This document shows, in pieces, positions 12,114 to 24,000 of a stretch of DNA of 64,000 nucleotides (within the stretch, counting starts at the first letter, position 1; each line of letters opens with the position of its first letter). The DNA is from Phymorhynchus buccinoides. Lineage: Eukaryota > Mollusca > Gastropoda > Neogastropoda > Raphitomidae. Position numbers and translations under genes: made by a program. The DNA lies in contig CM065698.1 of NCBI GenBank assembly GCA_017654935.2, forward strand, positions 53,835,720 through 53,899,719, given 5' to 3'. The notes beneath the pieces were generated by a model that saw only the letters and a program-made list of their open reading frames with translations, searched no databases and had not been told where the DNA came from.

Positions 12114-12328
12114 GTGACCTGACTTTTGCTTTGATTAGAAACTGGTGAACAAAGTAAACTGCCACCCCATTCTTTTTGTCATACTTCTTGATCTTTTTCA
12201 ACAATATAAGTTTCTTGCACGCACACAATGTCACAATTGTTCTGTTTCAGGCATCTAAATAAACTTTTTCTTTTAAAGGTATTACGAAGTCCATTTACAT
12301 TAATCGTACATACAGAAATCGTTTCCAT
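12114..12328 (-). pseudogene. LINE ORF2 start: endonuclease N-terminal half
   Basis: ORF2 starts with ATG at 12,328 and reads 'METISVCTINVNGLR', then 'DIVCVQETYIVEKDQ', the usual beginning of an L1/CR1-type endonuclease with the catalytic Asn and Glu motifs. One in-frame TGA lies shortly after, where a Trp codon is likely to have been. The frame then continues to the GTGAC target site and carries on in phase at 9,813. Apart from the TGA and the insertion, this domain is well preserved. Confidence 0.8.
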
Positions 12329-12429
12329 CTTTTCTTATTTTTTTAAAACATAAGTACACATTTATTAAAAAAAAGAAAAGAAAAAGTACACATTTATTAA
12401 TTGATAGGGGTTCTACCCACACACACGCA

Positions 12430-12433
<4 letters not shown>

Positions 12434-12520
<87 letters not shown>
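12434..12520. repeat. (GA)n microsatellite
   Basis: A perfect dinucleotide repeat of about 87 bp between the 5' end of one LINE (12,328) and the 3' tail of the next (12,521). Arg/Glu and Ser/Leu frames across it are not genes. Confidence 0.98.
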
Positions 12521-12522
<2 letters not shown>

Positions 12523-12881
12523 CGAAATACGAAATACGAATGTTTTATTGAGGGTAAAAAGGATAAGCTACAATAGCTTCTTTACACCTTGCCCTCTCAC
12601 TCACACATTCATACCATGCATCAATCAAATAAAATTTGGCATAAAACAATCAGTCAAGAAAATGGAACAAAATTTGGCACATGAAATAATTGAAAAATAT
12701 ATTAAAAATGGGAATTAAAGCAAACATGGATAATACTTAACAGTGGTGAACTTGAATTGGTAGTTTAAATTGAGTACAAAAAAAGGGAAACAATTTTGAG
12801 GCAATGACAATTTTTCAGAATAAAACCACTTTTAAGGAAGAACAACAAAACAACAAAACAACATTATAAGATAAGACGGGA

Positions 12882-12965
<84 letters not shown>

Positions 12966-14607
12966 TAGGGAGATAGGGAGAGAGAGATTTATAAGAATCT
13001 AGGCATAAGCTGATGGCATTGTTAACGTTTGTAGTAAAACTCTTTAATTAGCATTACTGATAAACAAGATTGTCCATTAGGAACTTGTGATAAGCGTTTC
13101 GAAAGGAAGATACGCTAGTTTTATTTTTTAGATAATCAGGGAGGTCGTTCCACAATTTACCACCTGAGAATGTTTCTCACTCCCTTCTAGCCCAGAATGC
13201 CATATTTGTTGATAGGAAGAAATTCGTCGTTCTTTGAATTCACATATGAAAGATTTATCGTTCCCAACTCCCTGGTTGTTCCAGACAAAGCCAACCACAC
13301 TTTCAAAAAGAAACTTCTTTACATGAGAAACCCAGTTATGTTTTCCACTTTCATCTTGAATGACTAACATATTATACGCCTGTTTGTTGATTCTAGTTAA
13401 CGGAAGTTTCTTTAAACGAAGCCAGTGCTTAATAGATTTTTGTTGTGTTCGTATATGTAATGGATATCTACCTGTTTCTGCATACAACATTTTATTGGAA
13501 CCATGTAAAGGGATATTAAGAAATCTTTTCATTGCTAATGTATGTACTTTTTCTATATAGTCATTTTGCAATAATCCCCAAACTTCCGCCCCATAGATCA
13601 ACATTGATTCTATTTGGGAATCAAAAAGTTTCCAAAAAATAGATATATCAATACATTTCAGTCTTTTTAATGATCTTAGAATATCAATCACGCCTTGTCT
13701 CCCTTTTCTGTACATTTCTTGCCTAGCTTTACTCATACTAAGCTTAGTGGTAAATATTAGTCCTAAATATTTATAGTTATTTATTACTTGCACTTCTAAA
13801 TTTCCATACCACCATTTCTCACGAGCTGCTAAACATCCTCCTTTTCTAAACACAATAATTTTAGTTTTTTCTAAATTAACAACTAATCTCAATCTATCCG
13901 CTTCTTGTTTTAATGAGTTAAACTGGTTTTGTAAGCCAATTGCAGTATCTGAAAGTAATATAACGTCGTCTGCGAACAACAACAAGAATATTTCAGCTGC
14001 ACCAGGCACTAATTGAATTCCGTGTCTACCTTTCTTATTTATTTCTAATGCCAATTCATTGATAAAAAAGGAGAATATTTGAGGGCTTAATAGACAACCT
14101 TGCTTTACTCCTTGAGGGCAATTGAACAGGTCAGAATACAAATTCTTATCTCTAACGCATGCTAACACTGAATTATAAATTACTTTTAATGATCTATATA
14201 ATTTACCTTGAATACCTGTTTTTCTAAGAGCATCCATAAAATATTTCTGTTTACCGAGTCGAACGCTTTGCGAAAGTCAACAAATGCTATATAAATGTTT
14301 TTGTTTTTTAATAAATAGGTTTGAACTAAGGCATAAAGAGTAAACATGTGGTCGATGGTACTATAATCTTTTCTGAACCCTGCTTGTTCTTCTATGCTTT
14401 TTTCCTCTTCATCAGCCCAGGCAGGTAATCTTTTGTTTAAAATGTATGTATAAATTTTACTCACTACACTAGTCAATGCGATGCCTCGATAATTATCAGG
14501 GTTGTTCTTATTCCCTTTTTAAAAAATAGGAACCATTATAGATTTAGACCACTCCTTTGGAAAGATACCAGAGTCAAAAAGTTTATTAAATAATATTACT
14601 AAGTTCA
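12521..14607 (-). pseudogene. Non-LTR retrotransposon RT fragment with 3' tail
   Basis: Minus strand. The RT begins abruptly at about 14,607 with fingers sequence ('LFDSGIFPKEW'). It continues through 'FVDFRKAFDSVNR', then a frameshift near 14,235, then 'GVKQGCLLSPQIFSFFINEL' and the 'FADDVILL' catalytic box. The thumb follows with 'NNYKYLGLIFTTKLS', and the ORF ends at 13,128. About 600 bp of 3' UTR follow, with a second (GA)n tract at 12,886-12,960. The tail has AATAAA (minus strand) followed by three copies of a 7-bp repeat (plus strand tacgaaa, 12,521-12,540). Short tandem 3' tails are typical of several LINE clades. The clade was not resolved. It lacks EN and ORF1, and the 5' join at 14,607 is to a different element. 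Confidence 0.85.
12886..12960. repeat. (GA)n microsatellite in LINE 3' UTR
   Basis: About 75 bp of GA dinucleotides followed by two ggagata units, within the 3' UTR of the minus-strand RT fragment. Confidence 0.95.
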
Positions 14608-15583
14608 TTGAGTCGATTTGCTGTGAGAGAGATTCTACCACACTGGACAGATTCTTCGTATTCTCTCTTCTCTCTGTGGCATCAGCACACAGGTCACCCA
14701 CATCAGCCGACAGATCATCCATGGTTGATGCCAGACGCGTGTTCTCTCTCTCCAGTCCGTCACAGCGATGGCTTATCAGCTGGCACTCTTCTTTGACTTG
14801 CTGTATGTCTTGCTTTGATCTTGTTCAGGTCACTACGGATTTCAGCGGTTTGCTCCTTTTGATGCTGTTTTTGCTGCTCGCCCTGATCGCTGATCGCCTT
14901 CAACAGTAACTGCACTACATCAGGTGAGAGTGACCTTGTCTCCGCTAACACATTCATAGCTCCAACAGGTGTGTTAGGTGTGTCCTTGTTGTCCCCCTTT
15001 GTTGGTGATACCGGACCAGGCAATCTCTCCACATCGTTAGCTAGGAGAATGCGCCACACGCAGTACACGGAGTTGACAGCACACAGCGCGAAGAGTGTAG
15101 GCACGTGCAAGGCATGCGCGAATGGAATGTCAACAAAACCGGCGTACACACTGTCCACAGTTTCCATATCGTATCTTGTCCCACATACCTTTCTGTTTTC
15201 CGTTTGATCAGCAATTGAGTCCGATGTCAGAACAATGACAATATTGTGCACAACACTACACACTGTCAACAGCAGAACACAGCCAAAACCAAACACAACA
15301 ACAATGTCCTGCACCGATACACCTTTCTGCTCTCCCTTGCTTACACCTGGCGAAGTGACCTTTGACCCAGTGTTCAGTTTGGTACTAAAAGTACCAATTG
15401 CAGCTCTCCACGTCATTAGGTCGACCATTGTTCTTTTGTTTTACTGACTCCGACCACTTACTGTCTCACAGAACACAACAACAAACTGGTACAGTCCCTG
15501 GAAACACCGCAGGAAGAAAACATTACTTGCAGCACTGAACTGGGCATGTTCACTCGGCGCCATTACTCTCGTGCCCCCCCCCC
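14608..15583 (-). pseudogene. LINE ORF1 with two membrane segments, 2A-like motif and coiled coil
   Basis: The ORF starts with ATG at 15,428. In order it shows a hydrophobic segment ('DIVVVFGFGCVLLLTV', about residues 40-66), a second one ('TLFALCAVNSVYCVW'), then 'LLANDVERLPGP' at about 15,012-15,047, and a Gln/Glu/Lys-rich coiled coil. A frameshift at about 14,812 moves the coiled coil into another frame, where it runs on to 14,610 ('GLERENTRLASTMDDL'). It is cut there by the RT fragment of another LINE. A hydrophobic N-terminus followed by a 2A-like motif before the coiled coil is known from invertebrate LINE ORF1 proteins. The RNA-binding part is lost. 15,429-15,583 is probably the element's 5' UTR. 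Confidence 0.65.
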
Positions 15584-17112
<1,529 letters not shown>

Positions 17113-17343
17113 TTCACGTGGGAAATGTATAGTAGCAGCAAGCACGAGAAGATAAAGGCAGTAAAAATATGAGAGATTGGAAAAAAAAGAAAGAAAAAAA
17201 GAACCAAACACGATAACAGAGGAACAATGCCCAGTACAAGCAGTAAAGAAGAGAAATAAACTTGACAAAAATACACGGGTAGAAAGGCTGAGTGCAAAAA
17301 AACACAGCAATGTGAAAGCATGTCGTTTTGTGATTCCAGTCAT
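17113..17343 (-). mobile_element. 5' UTR of the RRM/zinc-knuckle LINE
   Basis: This stretch is open in frame with ORF1 but translates to Phe/Leu/Ser-rich low-complexity sequence, so it is read as the leader. Its outer edge meets the plus-strand LINE tail region at about 17,344. Confidence 0.45.
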
Positions 17344-17697
17344 TTGTAGCTTTTAAACCGTTATTATTTGGTTATATTGGGATGTTCTTATGTGATATGT
17401 TTTACTTTACTTTATCCTATCTGATGGTTTTATGTGATATGTTCTACTTCACTTTATTCTTTCTCTTTTTATGTGATTTATTATGTTATAATTAGGCTTA
17501 TATGGGATGTACAGTGCATTGTCATAGTAAATAGTTGTATTTTCATTTTGCATTATTATTACTGTAAAGTTCTACGTGTTTGTAGGCCCTATATTTAATC
17601 ATGTTTTAAATGTACGTGTTTTTATGCCGTGTCACATCATAATTTCTCATTATGAGATAATAAAGTAGTCTTGAGTCTTGAGTCTTGGGTCTTGAGA
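17344..17697 (+). mobile_element. LINE 3' UTR with (GTCTTGA)n tail
   Basis: AT-rich non-coding sequence ends in AATAAAG at about 17,659, then tag and four copies of a 7-bp gtcttga/gtcttgg repeat (17,669-17,697). The last 55 bp or so match, in reverse, the pieces inserted three times in the 34-bp array at 45.8, 48.4 and 51.1 kb. That shows a dispersed LINE family with this 3' end. Confidence 0.75.
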
Positions 17698-19055
17698 TCC
17701 AAGATACAGACTGAACCGATTGTGAGAAAGTGTGTGAAAATGTCGACGCCTGGGAGTGTGGAAGAATTTAGAGGATGCTTTGAGTGTACAGAATGGAGTG
17801 TGTTGACTGATTCGTGTGAGAGTGTGAGTGAAGCCGTTGATGTTGTTTCTTCTTACGTATCTTTCTGTCAAGACATCCCTAAAAAAACTATCAAGATTCT
17901 CCCAATAACAAGCCATGGGTATCAAAAGATTTAAAAATCACCATTAACAAAAAGAAGATTATTTTTCAAGTTGGTGATAAAACAGACAGAAAATACATCC
18001 AAAAATTGTCCTCTCCACTGCCACAGGAAAACTGAGAAATTATCGACTTTCTTATTATAAAGTTTAAAGCAAATCTGTTAGACTCAGGGGTGCGTGTGCA
18101 CAAAAAGATATACAGGGAAAAGGTTGAAATCAGTTTCAACAAGGAAACATGGCTGACGCTTGGAAGGGACTAAAAACCCTCTCTGGCCAAAATAAATCAA
18201 CCAGTCAAGCGTCGGCCATGCCCTTAGAAGACCAACATGATTTTTCAGAAAAAAATAAAAGATTTCTACTGTCGTTTTGAACGCAATGACCTGAAAGAAG
18301 AGCTTGACCAGGTTGTGACCGAAATGAATGAAAAAGTGAATAAAGATGAGAGTGTGAATGAGAATGTGATTGATGCTGTGGAAGTAGAATGTTTGTTTCA
18401 AAGACCGAAAGTGAAGAAAGCTGTTGGCCCTGGCAACATGTGGACGCCTCTTAAAATCTTGTGCCTTTCAATTGTGTCATGTTTTTAGCATGTTGTTTTC
18501 CTGGTCTCTGAATGTCTCTCGTGTTCCTGATCTTTTGAAGAATTCTGTGATTTGTCCAGTCCCCAAGAAAAACAAGCATATCTCTCTTAATGACTACCGC
18601 TTTCACTTCCATTGTGATGAAATGTTTTGAAAGACTCGTTCTTACACGCCTGTCAACCCACACTGCCCCACATCTCGATCCCAGCCAATTCGCATACAAG
18701 CCCAACAGAAGTACTGATGATGCAACTCTGACTCTCTTTCACACACCTTGACAAAATTGGATCTTTGTTCGAATTCTGCTAATTCATTTTTCGTCCGCTT
18801 TCAATACTATCCAACCTCATCTCTTGGCCAAAAAAGTTCTGTCTTATGACGTCACCTCCGGACTCATTAAATTGATTTTCAGCTTTCTTGTTCAAAGATC
18901 CCAGTCTGTCCGTTTTCAAAAAGCTAATTTCTCTGTTAAACACACTTCCACTGGTTCTCCCTAAGGCACAGTCCTCTCGCAAAACAAAGTAAAAGTTGTA
19001 CGTCCTCTCGGCGAAGCCATAAGTCCTCTCACCTGTCCTCTTCACTTTTCATACT
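17698..19055 (+). pseudogene. CR1/Rex1-like LINE ORF2, plus-strand decayed copy
   Basis: In several plus-strand frames this shows the linker between endonuclease and RT (17,710-17,930, 'CFECTEWSVLTDSCES'; 18,118-18,235) and then RT. RT pieces are 'VKKAVGPGNMW' (about 18,410), 'VPDLLKNSVICPVPKKNK' (about 18,515), 'DPSQFAYKPNRSTDDA' (about 18,675), and 'FSSAFNTIQPHLL' at 18,785-18,830. The remaining RT runs to about 18,970 and, after a 52-bp direct-repeat insertion, to 19,055. The catalytic YxDD box is missing. It is the same family as the minus-strand copy at 61,470-62,706, which is better preserved. Confidence 0.85.
18970..19030. repeat. 52-bp insertion bounded by a 9-bp direct repeat
   Basis: 'agtcctctc' occurs at 18,970-18,978 and 19,022-19,030. 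Compared with the copy near 62,090, the sequence between is extra and breaks the LINE frame. A third partial copy ('gtcctctc') lies inside. It is either a small tandem expansion or a filler insertion with a duplicated target. Confidence 0.6.
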
Positions 19056-19257
19056 AATGGCTAGCCAATCGGAAACGCAAGCCTGTTGTACCGGAATGCA
19101 ACATATGTGTCTTCCTGTGGTCTGAGGATCCAAGATAAATCATAGAGGATAACTCTGCCTTTGTCACGTGACTGCCAGTCAGTCGTGTATGACAACGACT
19201 TCCAGATAAGAGAGGAGGCAAATGCTATCCTGGAAGGCTGGGCTATAAGTATTTTAG

Positions 19258-20990
19258 AACGGAGATGCCGTTTATATGGAATATCCCCACTCTGTAGACC
19301 GATGACACTTTGTTGGCAAAGTCAGTTGTACAGGTTATATGGAATATCTCCACTTTTTAGGCCGATGACACTTTGTTGGCAAAGTCAGTTGTACAGGTTA
19401 TATGGAATATCTCCACTCTGTAGGCCGATGACACTTTGTTGGCAAAGTCAGTTGTACAGGTTATATGGAATATCTCCACTCTGTAGGCCGATGACACTTT
19501 GTTGGCAAAGTCAGTTGTACAGGTTATATGGAATATCTCCACTCTGTAGGCCGATGACACTTTGTTGGCAAAGTCAGTTGTACAGGTTATATGGAATATC
19601 TCCACTCTGTAGGCCGATGACACTTTGTTGGCAAAGTCAGTTGTACAGGTTACAGGGAATATCCCTCTGTAGGCTGAGGACACTTTGTTGACACAGTCCG
19701 TTGTACAAGTTACAGGGAATATCCCTCTGTAGGCTGAGGACACTTTGTTGACACAGTCAGTTGTACAGGTTATATGGAATATCCCTCTGTAGGCTGAGGA
19801 CACTTTGTTGGCAAAGTCCGTTGTACAGGTTACAGGGAATATCCCTCTGTAGGCTGATGACACTTTGTTGACAAAGTCAGTTGTACAGGTTACAGGGAAT
19901 ATCCCTCTGTAGGCTGAGGACACTTTGTTGACACAGTCCGTTGTACAGGTTACAGGGAATATCCCTCTGTAGGCTGAGGACACTTTGTTGACACAGTCCG
20001 TTGTACAGGTTACAGGGAATATCCCTCTGTAGGCTGAGGACACTTTGTTGACACAGTCAGTTGTACAGGTTACAGGGAATATCCCTCTGTAGGCTGAGGA
20101 CACTTTGTTGACACAGTCAGTTGTACAGGTTACAGGGAATATCCCTCTGTAGGCTGATGACACTTTGTTGACAAAGTCAGTTGTACAGGTTACAGGGAAT
20201 ATCCCTCTGTAGGCTGAGGACACTTTGTTGACACAGTCCGTTGTACAGGTTACAGGGAATATCCCTCTGTAGGCTGAGGACACTTTGTTGACACAGTCCG
20301 TTGTACAGGTTACAGGGAATATCCCTCTGTAGGCTGAGGACACTTTGTTGACACAGTCAGTTGTACAGGTTACAGGGAATATCCCTCTGTAGGCTGAGGA
20401 CACTTTGTTGACACAGTCAGTTGTACAGGTTACAGGGAATATCCCTCTGTAGGCTGAGGACACTTTGTTGACACAGTCCGTTGTACAGGTTACAGGGAAT
20501 ATCCCTCTGTAGGCTGAGGACACTTTGTTGACACAGTCAGTTGTACAGGTTACAGGGAATATCCCTCTGTAGGCTGAGGACACTTTGTTGACAAAGTCCG
20601 TTGTACAGGTTATATGGAATATCCCTCTGTAAGCTGAGGACACTTTGTTGACACAGTCAGTTGTACAGGTTATATGGAATATCTCCACTCTGTAGGCCGA
20701 ATACACTTTGTTGACAACGTCAGTTGCACAGGTTACAGGGAATATCCCTCTGTAGGCTGAGGACACTTTACTGGCATAATCAGTAGTACAGGTTGTAGGG
20801 AATATCTCCACTATGTAGGCCGAGGATTCTTTATTGGCATAATCAGTTGTACAGGTTATAAACGATTTATCTTTCTGGACTAAACCGCTGGAAAAATCAT
20901 ATGTATTATTTGCAATCACTAGGCCGAAGATGCTTTATTGTCACAGTCAGTTGTGCAGGTTATAGCCGTTTCACATGTCCGGAATAAACC
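19258..20990. repeat. 60/63-bp satellite, about 28 units
   Basis: Six 63-bp units (with 'aatatctccactctgtagg') are followed by about 18 units of 60 bp ('aatatccctctgtaggctga') and then diverged ones. The two forms differ by 3 bp, so a minus-strand frame of 520 codons (20,919 to 19,357) stays open with a 20/21-residue repeat. Unit differences on that strand mostly change the residue (CVN, FVN, FAN, YAN), which argues against a selected protein. Confidence 0.95.
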
Positions 20991-21039
20991 GCTGATTATT
21001 CAAATCCTAAGCCATAGAGACGAAGTATTGAATGCAATG

Positions 21040-24000
21040 GCGTACTACTGATCAGTGGAGATGTACCAGTTTGTTTCAAGCTAAGATGTGCATGCTTTGT
21101 ATGATGCAACGACACACTACTGATCAGTGGAGATGTACCAGTTTGTGTCAAGCTAAGATGTGTCTGCTTTGTATGATGCAATGACGCACTACTGATCTGT
21201 GGAGATGTACCAGTTTGTTTCAAGCTAAGATGTGCATGCTTTGTATGATGCAATGACACACTACTGATCAGTGGAGATGTACCAGTTTGTTTCAAGCTAA
21301 GATGTGTCTGCTTTGTATGATGCAATGACGCACTACTGATCTGTGGAGATGTACCAGTTTGCTTCAAGCTAAGATGTGCATGCTTTGTATGATGCAATGG
21401 CGTACTACTGATCAGTGGAGATGTACCAGTTTGTTTCAAGCTAAGATGTGCATGCTTTGTATGATGCAATGACACACTACTGATCAGTGGAGATGTACCA
21501 GTTTGCTACAAGCTAAGATGTGCATGCTTTGTATGATGCAATGACACACTACTGATCAGTGGAGATGTACCAGTTTGTTTCAAGCTAAGATGTGCATGCT
21601 TTGTATGATGCAATGACACACTACTGATCAGTGGAGATGTACCAGTTTGCTACAAGCTAAGATGTGCATGCTTTGTATGATGCAATGACACACTACTGAT
21701 CAGTGGAGATGTACCAGTTTGTTTCAAGCTAAGATGTGCATGCTTTGTATGATGCAATGGCACACTACTGATCAGTGGAGATGTACCAGTTTGTTTCAAG
21801 CTAAGATGTGTCTGCTTTGTATGATGCAATGACGCACTACTGATCTGTGGAGATGTACCAGTTTGTTTCAAGCTAAGATGTGCATGCTTTGTATGATGCA
21901 ATGACACACTACTGATCAGTGGAGATGTACCAGTTTGTTTCAAGCTAAGATGTGTCTGCTTTGTATGATGCAATGACGCACTACTGATCTGTGGAGATGT
22001 ACCAGTTTGTTTCAAGCTAAGATGTGCATGCTTTGTATGATGCAATGACACACTACTGATCAGTGGAGATGTACCAGTTTGTTTCAAGCTAAGATGTGCA
22101 TGCTTTGTATGATGCAATGGCGTACTACTGATCAGTGGAGATGTACCAGTTTGTTTCAAGCTAAGATGTGCATGCTTTGTATGATGCAATGACACACTAC
22201 TGATCAGTGGAGATGTACCAGTTTGTTTCAAGCTAAGATGTGCATGCTTTGCATGATGCAATGACACACTACTGATCAGTGGAGATGTACCAGTTTGTTT
22301 CAAGCTAAGATGTGCATGCTTTGTATGATGCAATGACACACTACTGATCAGTGGAGATGTACCAGTTTGTTTCAAGCTAAGATGTGCATGCTTTGTATGA
22401 TGCAACGACACACTACTGATCAGTGGAGATGTACCAGTTTGTTTCAAGCTAAGATGTGTCTGCTTTGTATGATGCAATGACGCACTACTGATCTGTGGAG
22501 ATGTACCAGTTTGTTTCAAGCTAAGATGTGCATGCTTTGTATGATGCAATGACACACTACTGATCAGTGGAGATGTACCAGTTTGTTTCAAGCTAAGATG
22601 TGCATGCTTTGTATGATGCAATGACACACTACTGATCAGTGGAGATGTACCAGTTTGTTTCAAGCTAAGATGTGCATGCTTTGTATGATGCAATGACACA
22701 CTACTGATCAGTGGAGATGTACCAGTTTGTTTCAAGCTAAGATGTGTCTGCTTTGTATGATGCAATGACACACTACTGATCAGTGGAGATGTACCAGTTT
22801 GTTTCAAGCTAAGATGTGCATGCTTTGTATGATGCAATGACACACTACTGATCAGTGGAGATGTACCAGTTTGTTTCAAGCTAAGATGTGCATGCTTTGT
22901 ATGATGCAATGGCGCACTACTGATCAGTGGAGATGTACCAGTTTGTTTCAAGCTAAGATGTGCATGCTTTGTATGATGCAATGACACACTACTGATCAGT
23001 GGAGATGTACCAGTTTGTTTCAAGCTAAGATGTGCATGCTTTGTATGATGCAACGACACACTACTGATCAGTGGAGATGTACCAGTTTGTTTCAAGCTAA
23101 GATGTGCATGCTTTGTATGATGCAATGACACACTACTGATCAGTGGAGATGTACCAGTTTGTTTCAAGCTAAGATGTGCATGCTTTGTATGATGCAATGG
23201 CGCACTACTGATCAGTGGAGATGTACCAGTTTGTTTCAAGCTAAGATGTGCATGCTTTGTATGATGCAATGGCGTACTACTGATCAGTGGAGATGTACCA
23301 GTTTGTTTCAAGCTAAGATGTGTCTGCTTTGTATGATGCAATGACACACTACTGATCAGTGGAGATGTACCAGTTTGTTTCAAGCTAAGATGTGCATGCA
23401 TTGTATGATGCAATGACACACTACTGATCAGTGGAGATGTACCAGTTTGTTTCAAGCTAAGATGTGCATGCTTTGTATGATGCAATGACACACTACTGAT
23501 CAGTGGAGATGTACCAGTTTGTTTCAAGCTAAGATGTGCATGCTTTGTATGATGCAATGACACACTACTGATCAGTGGAGATGTACCAGTTTGTTTCAAG
23601 CTAAGATGTGCATGCTTTGTATGATGCAATGGCGTACTACTGATCAGTGGAGATGTACCAGTTTGTTTCAAGCTAAGATGTGCATGCTTTGTATGATGCA
23701 ATGACACACTACTGATCAGTGGAGATGTACCAGTTTGTTTCAAGCTAAGATGTGCATGCTTTGTATGATGCAATGACACACTACTGATCAGTGGAGATGT
23801 ACCAGTTTGTTTCAAGCTAAGATGTGCATGCTTTGTATGATGCAATGACACACTACTGATCAGTGGAGATGTACCAGTTTGTTTCAAGCTAAGATGTGCA
23901 TGCTTTGTATGATGCAATGACACACTACTGATCAGTGGAGATGTACCAGTTTGTTTCAAGCTAAGATGTGCATGCTTTGTATGATGCAATGGCGTACTAC

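Noticed and set aside
12401..12718. Arg-Glu repeat protein (also at 15,546-15,819 and 61,214-61,615)
   Set aside because: These are (GA)n microsatellites read as codons.
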